Source: Microvirga rosea (GTDB taxonomy: Bacteria; Pseudomonadota; Alphaproteobacteria; Rhizobiales; Beijerinckiaceae). From it: a stretch of DNA of 46,547 bases. The notes below the pieces were generated by a model that worked only from the letters and a program-made list of their open reading frames with translations, was not told the origin of the DNA and ran no database searches. Below are positions 1-7,311 of the stretch, piece by piece (within the stretch, counting starts at the first letter, position 1; each line of letters begins with the position of its first letter). The stretch spans positions 1 to 46,547 of the forward strand of contig NZ_JAJDOP010000019.1 in the NCBI RefSeq assembly GCF_020595095.1, written 5' to 3'. Made by a program: the position numbers and the translations under genes.

Positions 1-547
1 CCCGGCCTGTCCAAGCGCCGCGCCCTAACAGGATCAAGTCACCAAGTTTCTGATAGAGCGCGGTCGCAATCGCAAAGACCTCTTCGGGCGAGCGCTCGCC
101 CCGTAAGTCGTCGGCGAGGTCACTGATCTGGTAGCGCAAAGCATCGTAGGATGGTCCTGACAGGGGAGGGGGGCCTTTTGCCAATGTTGCCTGTGCGGCG
201 GCCTGTAGGCGCTTCCCGGCCACCGCTTCAGGGCCTATCACTTCACCTGAAGCCACCATGCTGACCATTACAGGGCAGCCGTTTTTCACATCGAGGTCCA
301 TGAAGTAGCTCAAGGTCTCCAAATCATGGACAAAGGCCTCGACAGGAAAGCGATCTTCCTCGAATGACTCCCGCCACGCCCGTTCCAGGCTTGGGAAAAC
401 AACGACCAAGTCGATGTCTGAGCCGACTGTGCCAGTGCCTCTCATGATAGAACCCGCCACGAAGGCGAAATCCGCTTCTGCAAAGCGGTTGGAAAATGCT
501 CTTTGTGCAGCATTGAGCGCCTGTCCTCTAAGCGAGCTTGGGATCAT
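1..547 (-). CDS. Nucleotidyltransferase domain protein, C-terminus cut by window edge
   Basis: The reading frame is open from an ATG at 547 to the left edge (about 182 codons seen). Residues 30-45 hold the Pol-beta-type nucleotidyltransferase signature, GS-x2-RG-x4-SDIDL, in which the two Asp residues bind the metal. This motif is typical of small stand-alone nucleotidyltransferases (MNT/KNTase type) that transfer nucleotides to small molecules or, in toxin-antitoxin pairs, to HEPN toxins. The remaining part is helical and could be a substrate-binding or HEPN-like half. A GAGAGG ribosome-binding site lies just before the ATG. The substrate cannot be told from the sequence. It lies downstream of, and in the same direction as, the NUDIX gene. 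Confidence 0.7.
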   Translation of the reverse strand, partial: MIPSSLRGQALNAAQRAFSNRFAEADFAFVAGSIMRGTGTVGSDIDLVVVFPSLERAWRESFEEDRFPVEAFVHDLETLSYFMDLDVKNGCPVMVSMVASGEVIGPEAVAGKRLQAAAQATLAKGPPPLSGPSYDALRYQISDLADDLRGERSPEEVFAIATALYQKLGDLILLGRGAWTGR

Positions 548-651
548 GAATGCCTCTCAAGAGCGCAAGCAACACGCCAATCCTGTACTGGGAATCCGGG
601 CTTGTGTTTGTGATTTGTGAATAATGATTGCCTCGGACTCCGCATCGGCAG

Positions 652-1113
652 CTACGATCGTGGTTTGTGCCAAGCAGGACCTGCCGCCAGCATCGAGGTA
701 AGGTTGATAGGCCAGACGGTATCAGATGTGGAAGCCAACTCGTCTATCGACCACCAGCGATGCTCGGTCATGACCTCCCTCTCTAAGGCGGTCCAGCTAT
801 CACGGGTAAGAGCTGTGTTCTGTGTCTCAGCGAAGAAGCGTTCCTCGGCGATTACATGGTCACCATCCGGCAATTGCATAACGAACTCTCGCTGTCCCGC
901 CTCCGGGCCAACTGGGTCCACATGCAGGCCGGTCTCTTCTCGGAGTTCTCGGATCGCGGCTTCTTCGAACGTCTCCCCGTCTTCAACCCCGCCTCCAGGC
1001 GTGGCCCAGTATGTTTGGCCTGCGAGAGGGCCACGGTCATGGGAGAAGCGAAACAGCAGAACTCTCCCCAAGGGGTCGAGCACAAGTACGCGGGCTGAGG
1101 GACGGCGGCGCAT
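652..1113 (-). CDS. NUDIX hydrolase (left copy of an inverted duplicate)
   Basis: A 153-residue protein with a complete NUDIX box (GGGVEDGE-x5-AAIRELREETGL, about residues 40-62), the Mg-binding signature of enzymes that hydrolyse nucleoside diphosphates linked to another group. The start at 1113 is chosen because GAGG sits 6 bases upstream and because the second copy at 46214 starts at the same residue. An upstream in-frame start (1176) exists but lacks this support. From codon 6 onward the DNA is identical to the copy at the right end of the window, while the sequence before the gene is unrelated. The substrate is not predictable. Confidence 0.85.
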   Translation of the reverse strand: MRRRPSARVLVLDPLGRVLLFRFSHDRGPLAGQTYWATPGGGVEDGETFEEAAIRELREETGLHVDPVGPEAGQREFVMQLPDGDHVIAEERFFAETQNTALTRDSWTALEREVMTEHRWWSIDELASTSDTVWPINLTSMLAAGPAWHKPRS

Positions 1114-1578
1114 GATGTTCCTCAAAAGTGCTTTTGTCTCAGATACTTCGCATTGCCCCATTTGCTTTGCAACCACCTACCCACTCTAATGGACGCGTCA
1201 GCGAAAATCCCGGGACGCAACTCGGATGATTGGCGTCTCTCCGATCTGATCGGGCACTTGCGCCTCTGACGCATTGACTCTCTCCTTCGCCCCTTCGCGG
1301 AGTCGATCACGGGTGCCAATCTTCGCCTCATCGCCACGCCCATGGCGCATGCTGAGCGGATTGTTCCTCTCGCCGACGCTGCGCAGCAGGTCAGACAGGT
1401 CCATCAAATGCTCGGCGATCAGATGCGTACAAGATGAAGGCGTCAAGAAGATCGCCTTCCGCGCCGTAATGGACCTCAAGGACACGTTCTGAGCAACACC
1501 TTGAGGCAGCTCTTTCCAAGCAAGAATGCGTACTGTTATGCTTGTTCACGACAACGATCCTTTAGAGCTGGCTATCTC
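1114..1578. other. Intergenic stretch, no recognised gene
   Basis: A minus-strand frame of 95 codons (1198-1485) is open but resembles nothing I know and has no clear ribosome-binding site. I treat it as unproven. The stretch should carry the promoters of the NUDIX gene (leftward) and the DUF922 gene (rightward), but no convincing -35/-10 pair is visible. Confidence 0.4.
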
Positions 1579-2199
1579 ATGAACCTCAAGTCTCGCCCAA
1601 TGCTGAGACCAATGATCGTGGTGGTTTTCTCGGCAGCCTTTGTGTCGCCCACCCTCGCTTCAGTCGTCCAAACCTCCAAAATCACTCCGTACAAAATAGC
1701 TGGCAATACTGTGGAAGAAGTCCGCCAGCAAATGAGCTTGAAGGGGCCAAGGGACGGCAACACACCCAAGGCTTCACATATCGGTGCGAAAGTGAGATGG
1801 GGCTTCCGCACTCAAATGGCCGGGAGCAATTGTATTATCACTGACGTCAAAGTGACGGTTTCCATAATACGGACAGTGCCGGAGTTGAACACGAATAACA
1901 ACGAGCTGAGGTCGCAGTTCGCGCGATATCGAAAGTTGGTTGATGCCTTTCAAGAGGGGCATGCCAAGAATGCACAATCTATGGCGAGGCAGATGGATCG
2001 TGGAATCGCAGCGCTGCCACCTGCGGCGTCCTGCGATGACCTAAAACGCTCTGTTGAACAGCTTGGTAACCGGCTCACCAAAGAAACGGCCGCTGCCAAT
2101 CGGGAATATAGTGAGCGCACAGAATACGGCCGTACCTTAGGAGCGGTATGGCCGCCCTTGGAGCCGAAGAACGGGACTTCCCAACCGGGCGCAGAATGA
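1579..2199 (+). CDS. Secreted DUF922 (Zn-protease-like) protein with degenerate active site
   Basis: About 206 residues. The start at 1579 gives a good signal peptide (basic MNLKSRPMLRP, then a hydrophobic run ending ...SPTLAS). The rest follows the DUF922/COG5661 pattern, a predicted secreted Zn-dependent protease: YKIAGNTVEEVRQQM near the N-terminus, a central Cys (SNCIITDVKV), and a late Cys (ASCDDL). Family members normally carry HExxH in the context V-(D/E)-A-H-E-x2-H. Here that site reads VDAFQEGH, so the first His and the catalytic Glu are replaced by Phe and Gln, and the C-terminal His-Gly reads Tyr-Gly. It is probably a catalytically dead periplasmic protein, or an early stage of decay. 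The longer frame from 1501 would bury the signal peptide. Confidence 0.7.
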   Translation: MNLKSRPMLRPMIVVVFSAAFVSPTLASVVQTSKITPYKIAGNTVEEVRQQMSLKGPRDGNTPKASHIGAKVRWGFRTQMAGSNCIITDVKVTVSIIRTVPELNTNNNELRSQFARYRKLVDAFQEGHAKNAQSMARQMDRGIAALPPAASCDDLKRSVEQLGNRLTKETAAANREYSERTEYGRTLGAVWPPLEPKNGTSQPGAE

Positions 2200-2353
2200 A
2201 CTTGATTTCTTGGCCCCAGATCAGGCCGAGGCTTGCCAGGTCCCCCCCACTTACAAGTGTCGGAAAGAAGGCGAGGGACGGTGAGCAGAGCGAAGACGGG
2301 GTGCAGTTGTGGGCGTCCCATTACTGAGTTCTAACGGGACGAAACGTCACCGA

Positions 2354-2386
2354 AGCAACCCAAATTGGACCTCAATTTGGGTTGCT
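2354..2386. repeat. Perfect 14-bp inverted repeat
   Basis: AGCAACCCAAATTG and its exact reverse complement flank the 5-base loop GACCT. It lies about 155 bases after the DUF922 stop codon and before the modE-like remnant. No T-tract follows on either strand, so a simple intrinsic terminator is not certain. An attenuator, an operator or a mobile-element relic are alternatives. Confidence 0.75.
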
Positions 2387-2450
2387 ACCAAGACCCCGCC
2401 CTTGCTAGTGGTGGTAAATCTCTGGGCTGAAGGGGGTGAAGGCCTATCCT

Positions 2451-2714
2451 CATGCAAGGCTGCGGATCTGCTTTGATGCCGACATGATGCTCGGTCGTGG
2501 CAAGGCGGACATCCTCCAGGGCTCCTAGGAGACAGGTTCGATTTCTGCCGCAGGGCGGCGCATGGGCATGAGCTACAAGCGGGCCTGGGCCTTCATCAAG
2601 ACACTCAAGCACCACTTCTGCCAGCCACTCGCCGTCTAATCCGCAGGCGGAAAACCAGCGGCAGTGCCAGCTTAACGCTACTCGGTGAGCAGGTTCTTGC
2701 CCGTTACCGCTCAC
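2451..2714 (+). pseudogene. ModE-like winged-helix regulator, decayed
   Basis: The plus strand reads as the N-terminal DNA-binding domain of molybdate regulator ModE: LRI-x-F-DADMMLGRGKADIL, then ETGSISAAGRRMGMSYKRAW, then TLKHHF-x-QPL. After that come G-G-K-x-SG-x-ASLT-x-LG and VLARYR. This is the conserved order of the family (ETGSISAAAR-x-MGMSYRRAW in active members). It is interrupted by TAG at 2526, TAA at 2637, and a one-base shift near 2650. No start codon with a ribosome-binding site is evident. It was probably a single-domain ModE (about 110-120 residues) and no longer encodes a product. Confidence 0.75.
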
Positions 2715-2894
2715 AACCTATCGCTGGAAGTGGGTATGTTCGGTATAGGCCATCGCTCAAAAACGGTCGTTTGAGAGCGGGGAGGGGACGCACAGAATAG
2801 AGTCCGCTTTTGGTCCTGAGCTGGCCTTCTTCGCTTGAGCTGATGAAGCTTCATGACCGTGCCGCTCTTACAGGTCAGCGGTCGCAGAGGCCTG

Positions 2895-3305
2895 TCAGTC
2901 AGTGATTCTGGCGTTGATTTCGATGATGTTGCGGTCAGGATCGAGAATATAGATCTGCGGATATCCGACACGCGTTGAGGTCTTGATACCCATCGGATCA
3001 TCAGGGCTCGCATCCTCGCGGTAACCTTTGGCTTTAAGAGCGTCCAGAGCCTGCCTGTAGCTGGTCACCCGAAGGGCGAAGTGGATGTCGTTGGTATCCA
3101 TCCCTTTCGAGGCCCGGAACGTCGCCTGAGCATCCCCAACGACCAGATGCAGCTCCTGGCTGTCGCCGACCCGGAACCACGCCCCCGCCACAGGCAAGGC
3201 AGGCCGCGGGATTTCAGTAAAGCCGAGAACTTCCTGATAGAAGCGACGGGAACGTTCCAGGTTAGTGCACGGGAGAGCCACATGGTGAAGGCCGTTGATC
3301 TCCAT
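2895..3305 (-). CDS. VOC-family (glyoxalase/dioxygenase-fold) protein
   Basis: A 136-residue protein with the paired beta-alpha-beta-beta-beta modules of the vicinal oxygen chelate fold. Visible signs are HHVALPCTNLERSRRFYQEVLGF at the N-terminus (metal ligand His near residue 7), HFALRV in the middle, and the C-terminal YILDPDRNIIEIN, whose Glu is the usual last metal ligand. Family members include glyoxalase I, fosfomycin-resistance enzymes and extradiol dioxygenases, and the reaction here cannot be assigned. It is a single-gene unit on the minus strand. Confidence 0.8.
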   Translation of the reverse strand: MEINGLHHVALPCTNLERSRRFYQEVLGFTEIPRPALPVAGAWFRVGDSQELHLVVGDAQATFRASKGMDTNDIHFALRVTSYRQALDALKAKGYREDASPDDPMGIKTSTRVGYPQIYILDPDRNIIEINARITD

Positions 3306-3665
3306 TAGCCCTCCGACCTAGCCACCAGTTCACACCGAGAAAGTGCTCGAGCGCATATGTGCCACAATGGCGAGGTTTAGGGTCCCCTGGCAATTCAAAT
3401 TGGGAGGTAACCACGAGCCGGCGTGTTGGCTTGAACCCGCCTGTCAGACCGAAGCCCACATTCGTGTAGTCGGTAGTCATGCGGCGAAGCTGGCTGGATT
3501 GCTGTCCCGCTTATATAAGTCGAGGCATCTAACTTTCCGGTGGAAAAGGCGTCGCTGTTCCATGGGCACCTTGCCTACCCGACCCCGCTAGCTAAGTATT
3601 GAAGGTTGGGGAATTGGGTACACCGAAGTCATTGATAAATTTCGGTGGTTAAGGGGCTGGCTACG
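3306..3665. other. Intergenic region upstream of the three-gene operon
   Basis: No credible gene is present. Composition becomes AT-richer toward 3600, marking the left border of the operon that begins at 3666. An AAGGGG ribosome-binding site at 3651-3656 decides the start of that operon. No clear promoter box is seen. Confidence 0.5.
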
Positions 3666-4667
3666 ATGGGCGAGACTGTGGGGATTGCACGCATCGCAGA
3701 AATAATTTCTGACGAAATATTCGCAGAATTTCTCTGGACGAAAATTGGCCCCGAAAATATCGACTTGGAATGCCAGAAGAAAGACGCCCACAATGCGCAA
3801 AGCCACCCTACAGACGTGGTCTTCTTCTATGACGAACCATATGAAGACATAACTACCTACGTTCAGTGCGATCTGAAAAGTTATGCGGCTGGTTCAATTG
3901 GACGATCTCAGATCGAAAAAGCTCTTGTGAGCCTATCTAAGCAGGTTTCGTGCGCCGAAATCAGTCAAGAATGGCAGGATAGATACGTTCACAAGCACAA
4001 AGACTTTGCAATCTCAGGACTGCTCTTCGTTTACAATCATGATGGGGGGTATGATCGTACATTTAGCGACAACTTCGAGAAGCTTAAACTCGATGATTTA
4101 GACACCCCGGAGAACAGCAAACTCGTTGTCCTCGGCCCTGTAGAGATCCACTGGCTGAATAACGTCAGTCAGGAAATTGTACGAATGAGGGGAAAGTCAG
4201 GTTCCGAACGCTTGCCTGACCTAGACGCTTGTTCCTTTTTCTATCCGCAACCCGTAAGACGCGCTCAGCTACGCGGGGAATTGAGATGTGCCGCCACTCT
4301 CGAGATGCTCACCGGACCTTGGATAATTCTGCAACATCTAGGACATGAGAACCGCAAAGCAGGGTTCGTAATTTTCTATAGACCCTCAGGTGAAACTGTC
4401 GATGAGTTCCTGTACTTAATAGATTATCTTCGGCAGCATGGCTTACTCGACCAGAAATACTCGATAGTTATTCGATCAATGGATAAAACTGGAGTATCAG
4501 CGAATAACTTTCAAAAAGCTAAGCAGCACTATGTTGCAGCAATGGGCGCAACTTATGACGGAGATGGCAGTCTGCTCGATATAATAAATGGAATCACCTT
4601 CTCACTTATGAATAACCTGATACCCACTTTCTCTGAGGTAGAGATTGGAATGGACTATGACAGATAA
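3666..4667 (+). CDS. Putative PD-(D/E)XK nuclease-like protein, first gene of a three-gene operon
   Basis: A 333-residue protein with no family I can name. Residues 48-71 read PTD ... Y-V-Q-C-D-L-K-S, matching the PD-x(10-30)-(D/E)xK metal-binding pattern of restriction-endonuclease-fold enzymes, with hydrophobic strands around both halves. A helical N-terminus carrying Glu residues (E12, E18, E21) precedes it, as is usual in that fold. The C-terminal half (about 200-333) is mixed alpha/beta and unassigned. The start at 3666 follows AAGGGG by 9 bases, while the longer GTG start at 3645 lacks a site. The gene overlaps the next one by 11 bases, showing translational coupling. Codon use is clearly more AT-rich than that of flanking genes, suggesting transfer. 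A DNA-targeting defence nuclease is the likeliest role, by inference only. Confidence 0.5.
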   Translation: MGETVGIARIAEIISDEIFAEFLWTKIGPENIDLECQKKDAHNAQSHPTDVVFFYDEPYEDITTYVQCDLKSYAAGSIGRSQIEKALVSLSKQVSCAEISQEWQDRYVHKHKDFAISGLLFVYNHDGGYDRTFSDNFEKLKLDDLDTPENSKLVVLGPVEIHWLNNVSQEIVRMRGKSGSERLPDLDACSFFYPQPVRRAQLRGELRCAATLEMLTGPWIILQHLGHENRKAGFVIFYRPSGETVDEFLYLIDYLRQHGLLDQKYSIVIRSMDKTGVSANNFQKAKQHYVAAMGATYDGDGSLLDIINGITFSLMNNLIPTFSEVEIGMDYDR

Positions 4668-5784
4668 ACTGCCATTTCTCTCAGCTTCCGATAAAGACAT
4701 ATTCGACCTGTTGATGTCTGCAAGAGGTCGCCTGAATGACAACGTGCTACATAGCATCGCCATACAGCGAGGCATCATCTACTCGAAAAAGACGAAGCGC
4801 GAACGTTTAGCAAGCGACATTGCTCTTCTGCCCCACGACTATCTCTCGGTGAAAAAACTGATCGAGAGACGCGAACATCAAAGCAGAAATGAAAAGAGGA
4901 CCTATCTTGATATCCCAGTGGCCCTGACGAACGAGGAGATCACCGAGATTGTCAGGAACTACAAGAACGAGGTGCAAGGCGAAGAAGACGTTACGATTCA
5001 AAGAAGGCGTGCTCAGGACGTTTATGTGAATGTCGCGTATGACGAGGTTGATTACTCCAAGACGCGCCTTATTCAGAGACAGCGGAGAGATGCTGGTATC
5101 GAGTTCGTGATAGGCGAGGGGAAGACGACAATCAGGATGCCCGCGACGGAAAAAGCGAGAAGTATCGTCAACAAGATTTGCCATCAAGCAAGTCGGCTTA
5201 AGCTACAAGATCTGCGCAGCCATGAGATCTCATTGGAGGCCCTGAGCGCAGATCAAAGAACGACCTTCTTTGTCAACTTGATGCGCTCCATTTCAGGTTA
5301 TCAACTGCAGACGGTAGTGACCATCAAGTGTGCGTCGGAAGATGATAGCATAGAAGACGATTTCGATGATATCGATTTAGAGACGGAGCGCTCTGTCGAG
5401 AGCGATATTGTTATCAAAATTAACAGCGTCGCGCTGAGTGGCATGAACCTTTTGCAGTCTGAGGAGTACCAGACACTAAAGCGAAATGGCTTTTTCATAA
5501 CTGCAGTGACATGGAGAGCCCTACAGAAAGGGAAACCAAACGACCTCTTGCAATTTGATGTTTCGTTTGAGGAGCCCCGACAAGGAAAAGGCTTTAAGTT
5601 TGGAGTTCGTATTGCGCGTCGTCTAGCCGATGGAAGTCTGACAACCGATTTCAAGCCGCTGGAAGCACATCGACAGCCTCCGATGTGGACTCTTGTCGAG
5701 AATACCTCTTCAAACGTCCTTGAAGAAATTCGCTCATCTCCGGTCGAGGCACCCGTGGCGGCCAAGGCAGGAGCAAAGGCATGA
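4657..5784 (+). CDS. Unknown protein with SAP-like N-terminus, second gene of the operon
   Basis: A 375-residue soluble protein. Residues about 8-60 form a short helical module with the pattern RLNDNVLHSIAIQRGIIYSK, then ERLASDIALLPHDY. It resembles a SAP-like or helix-extended-loop-helix nucleic-acid-binding unit. The middle (about 120-180) is rich in charged residues (DYSKTRLIQRQRRD), and an acidic patch (DDSIEDDFDDIDLE) lies near 230. The C-terminal third appears beta-rich. No enzyme motif is seen. The start at 4657 lies inside the end of the nuclease-like gene, and its stop overlaps the next start (ATGA). The combination of a nuclease and a SAP-like partner recalls two-gene defence modules such as GAPS4, but I cannot show homology. 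Confidence 0.5.
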   Translation: MTDKLPFLSASDKDIFDLLMSARGRLNDNVLHSIAIQRGIIYSKKTKRERLASDIALLPHDYLSVKKLIERREHQSRNEKRTYLDIPVALTNEEITEIVRNYKNEVQGEEDVTIQRRRAQDVYVNVAYDEVDYSKTRLIQRQRRDAGIEFVIGEGKTTIRMPATEKARSIVNKICHQASRLKLQDLRSHEISLEALSADQRTTFFVNLMRSISGYQLQTVVTIKCASEDDSIEDDFDDIDLETERSVESDIVIKINSVALSGMNLLQSEEYQTLKRNGFFITAVTWRALQKGKPNDLLQFDVSFEEPRQGKGFKFGVRIARRLADGSLTTDFKPLEAHRQPPMWTLVENTSSNVLEEIRSSPVEAPVAAKAGAKA

Positions 5785-6458
5785 TCCGCCGTCGATGGCT
5801 CCGCGCCCAATGGCCATTCGGCACGCGGGTGTTGTCGGATAGATTGAAAGAGTTGCAGTTTACCTCTGAGGCGCAGAATGGCTTCATAGTCGATAGGCTT
5901 CGGTCGAACCGGATAGAAGGCCGATTTGTCGAGCGGCAAGAAATTAGTCAAACAGTGGAGAGCCCACTAGGCGAGACGATCCTCTATGAAAGGATAGAAT
6001 TTCGAGAGACAGCGTTCATAGTCGCGCCTGATCGTTTAGGATTGGAAATCATCAACCCGCCGCGAAGCATGAGTCTGTTCTTATCCCGCTTGGCTGAGGC
6101 CTGCGACTTTCAGGTTGCTGTAACCGAAATTAGAGTTGACGTAACTTTGTGGTGCGAGCGTCTATCAGCCAATCTGGGAAAGCAGCTTGATATTATTAGC
6201 TGCCAGCTACGCGATATAAAGCTAACAGAAAACATCACAGCGACAGCAGTTTTGAAAGGCTCGTCAGACGTCCGTCAGGCAACCCGCCTGCTGACAGATG
6301 GCATGCCGTACATTAATGATAAAATAAAGATACAGGTTCAGGGCAGCCCATCGCAAAGCTTGATACTTACAAGGCATGGGTCGGCAACTCTCGACAGGAT
6401 TGCTTCAGAGAGTCTGCTCGACCCGCTAAGGGATGCCTTGTATTCTGCCGCCGGCTAG
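5781..6458 (+). CDS. Unknown protein, third gene of the operon
   Basis: A 225-residue protein that I do not recognise. It begins in an ATGA overlap with the preceding gene, so the three genes are almost certainly translated together. The N-terminus is basic (MIRRRWLRAQWPF). The remainder is predicted alpha/beta with no signal peptide or membrane segment, and no catalytic motif stands out. Its AT-rich composition matches the two upstream genes. It could be a sensor, a structural partner or an immunity-type component. Confidence 0.5.
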   Translation: MIRRRWLRAQWPFGTRVLSDRLKELQFTSEAQNGFIVDRLRSNRIEGRFVERQEISQTVESPLGETILYERIEFRETAFIVAPDRLGLEIINPPRSMSLFLSRLAEACDFQVAVTEIRVDVTLWCERLSANLGKQLDIISCQLRDIKLTENITATAVLKGSSDVRQATRLLTDGMPYINDKIKIQVQGSPSQSLILTRHGSATLDRIASESLLDPLRDALYSAAG

Positions 6459-6683
6459 GGCCGAAACACGAGAATTCTACTATAGAGTACTTAGTCGGAG
6501 GAGTGAGGTTCAGATTTCCTGTTACATCTGGGTCGACCCAACTATATGGATACCAAGAGCACTTTACCCGGAAGTGAATTTTTGGTTTGAGATATAGATT
6601 GGCTGAACAAGCGATTTATGTTTATTTATCAAGCACTTAAGTTCCATAAGCTATGTTATGCGAAATTCAGTTGTAGAACACCG
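6459..6683. other. AT-rich spacer after the operon
   Basis: No gene is seen. This is the right border of the AT-rich operon and it ends at the insertion-sequence remnant. No clear intrinsic terminator is visible. Confidence 0.4.
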
Positions 6684-6830
6684 TTAGAGATGTCACCGGT
6701 CTGCCCGTTACAGATGTCACCCTCCACGGGTGCGGACAACGGGGAGCTCGGGTGTCATGACAGTGATCGCCATGGGTTGTCGAGAGATCGATCGGATGCG
6801 GGTGTTGAGCAATATACTTGCGGCATGTCA
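6684..6830 (+). mobile_element. Left-end remnant of an ISNCY-like insertion sequence
   Basis: Two subterminal repeats of (C/G)AGATGTCACC type (6684-6697 and 6708-6721) precede an ATG at 6757. Its product begins MTVIAMGCREIDRMRVLSNIL, closely matching the start of ISNCY-type transposases (MTVI-x-MS-x-x-E-x-x-R-x-x-VL). After about 22 codons the similarity stops and the frame runs into the 3' end of the Rap1a-like gene. Only the left end and transposase N-terminus survive. The remnant fixes the right boundary of the three-gene island. Confidence 0.55.
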
Positions 6831-7232
6831 CGATCCGGGACCTTGCCGTTTTATCCCGAGTGTTGTGTGAAGAAGTCCACCTGCGTCGAGCGCCTGGAAG
6901 TGGGGGTAGCGTTCCATTACGGCATGGTAGGCATCCGCCACTTCCTCAAGACCTGTACCCTCAGGGAGACAGTACCCCAACCGGGTGTCCGTCCGCTGCG
7001 CTTGAACCTTTGCCCCTCGGAGAAAACCATCGACGAAGCGCAGGCAAAGCGGACGGTTTGGGGAATCCTTTGAACAGGGGCCCAAATACTCATAGGCCCA
7101 TCTCATCTCAGCATCAGAGGCACCTGCTCCTTGAAACTGGCTGAGCCAGATGAGCATTCCCGCCAAACACGCACGGAGGAATGGAGACGTGATTGTTTCA
7201 TGTAACAGGCCGCTGCCCAAAGGCTTCCTCAC
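6828..7232 (-). CDS. Rap1a/Tai-like secreted protein, C-terminus replaced by IS sequence
   Basis: About 134 residues. An N-terminal hydrophobic segment (FLRACLAGMLIWLSQFQGAGASDA) looks like a signal peptide. The body follows the Rap1a/Tai pattern: a helix with Y-x2-G-x-C, a second Cys in RPLCLRFVDGFLRGA, then GYCLPEGTGLEEVADAY and YPHFQALDAGGLLHTTL. Such domains occur in periplasmic immunity proteins and in many uncharacterised proteobacterial proteins. The last residues (about GIKRQGPGS) come from the IS remnant instead of the usual Cys-containing end. The start is a GTG at 7232. An internal ATG (7160) would shorten the signal peptide. Confidence 0.55.
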   Translation of the reverse strand: MRKPLGSGLLHETITSPFLRACLAGMLIWLSQFQGAGASDAEMRWAYEYLGPCSKDSPNRPLCLRFVDGFLRGAKVQAQRTDTRLGYCLPEGTGLEEVADAYHAVMERYPHFQALDAGGLLHTTLGIKRQGPGS

Positions 7233-7311
7233 CGTAGCTTTTGCCGCGGCTCCTCATCAGGGAATATGCATGCATTGTTCTGGTACACGATATGCCCCTC
7301 GTGTATGAGGG

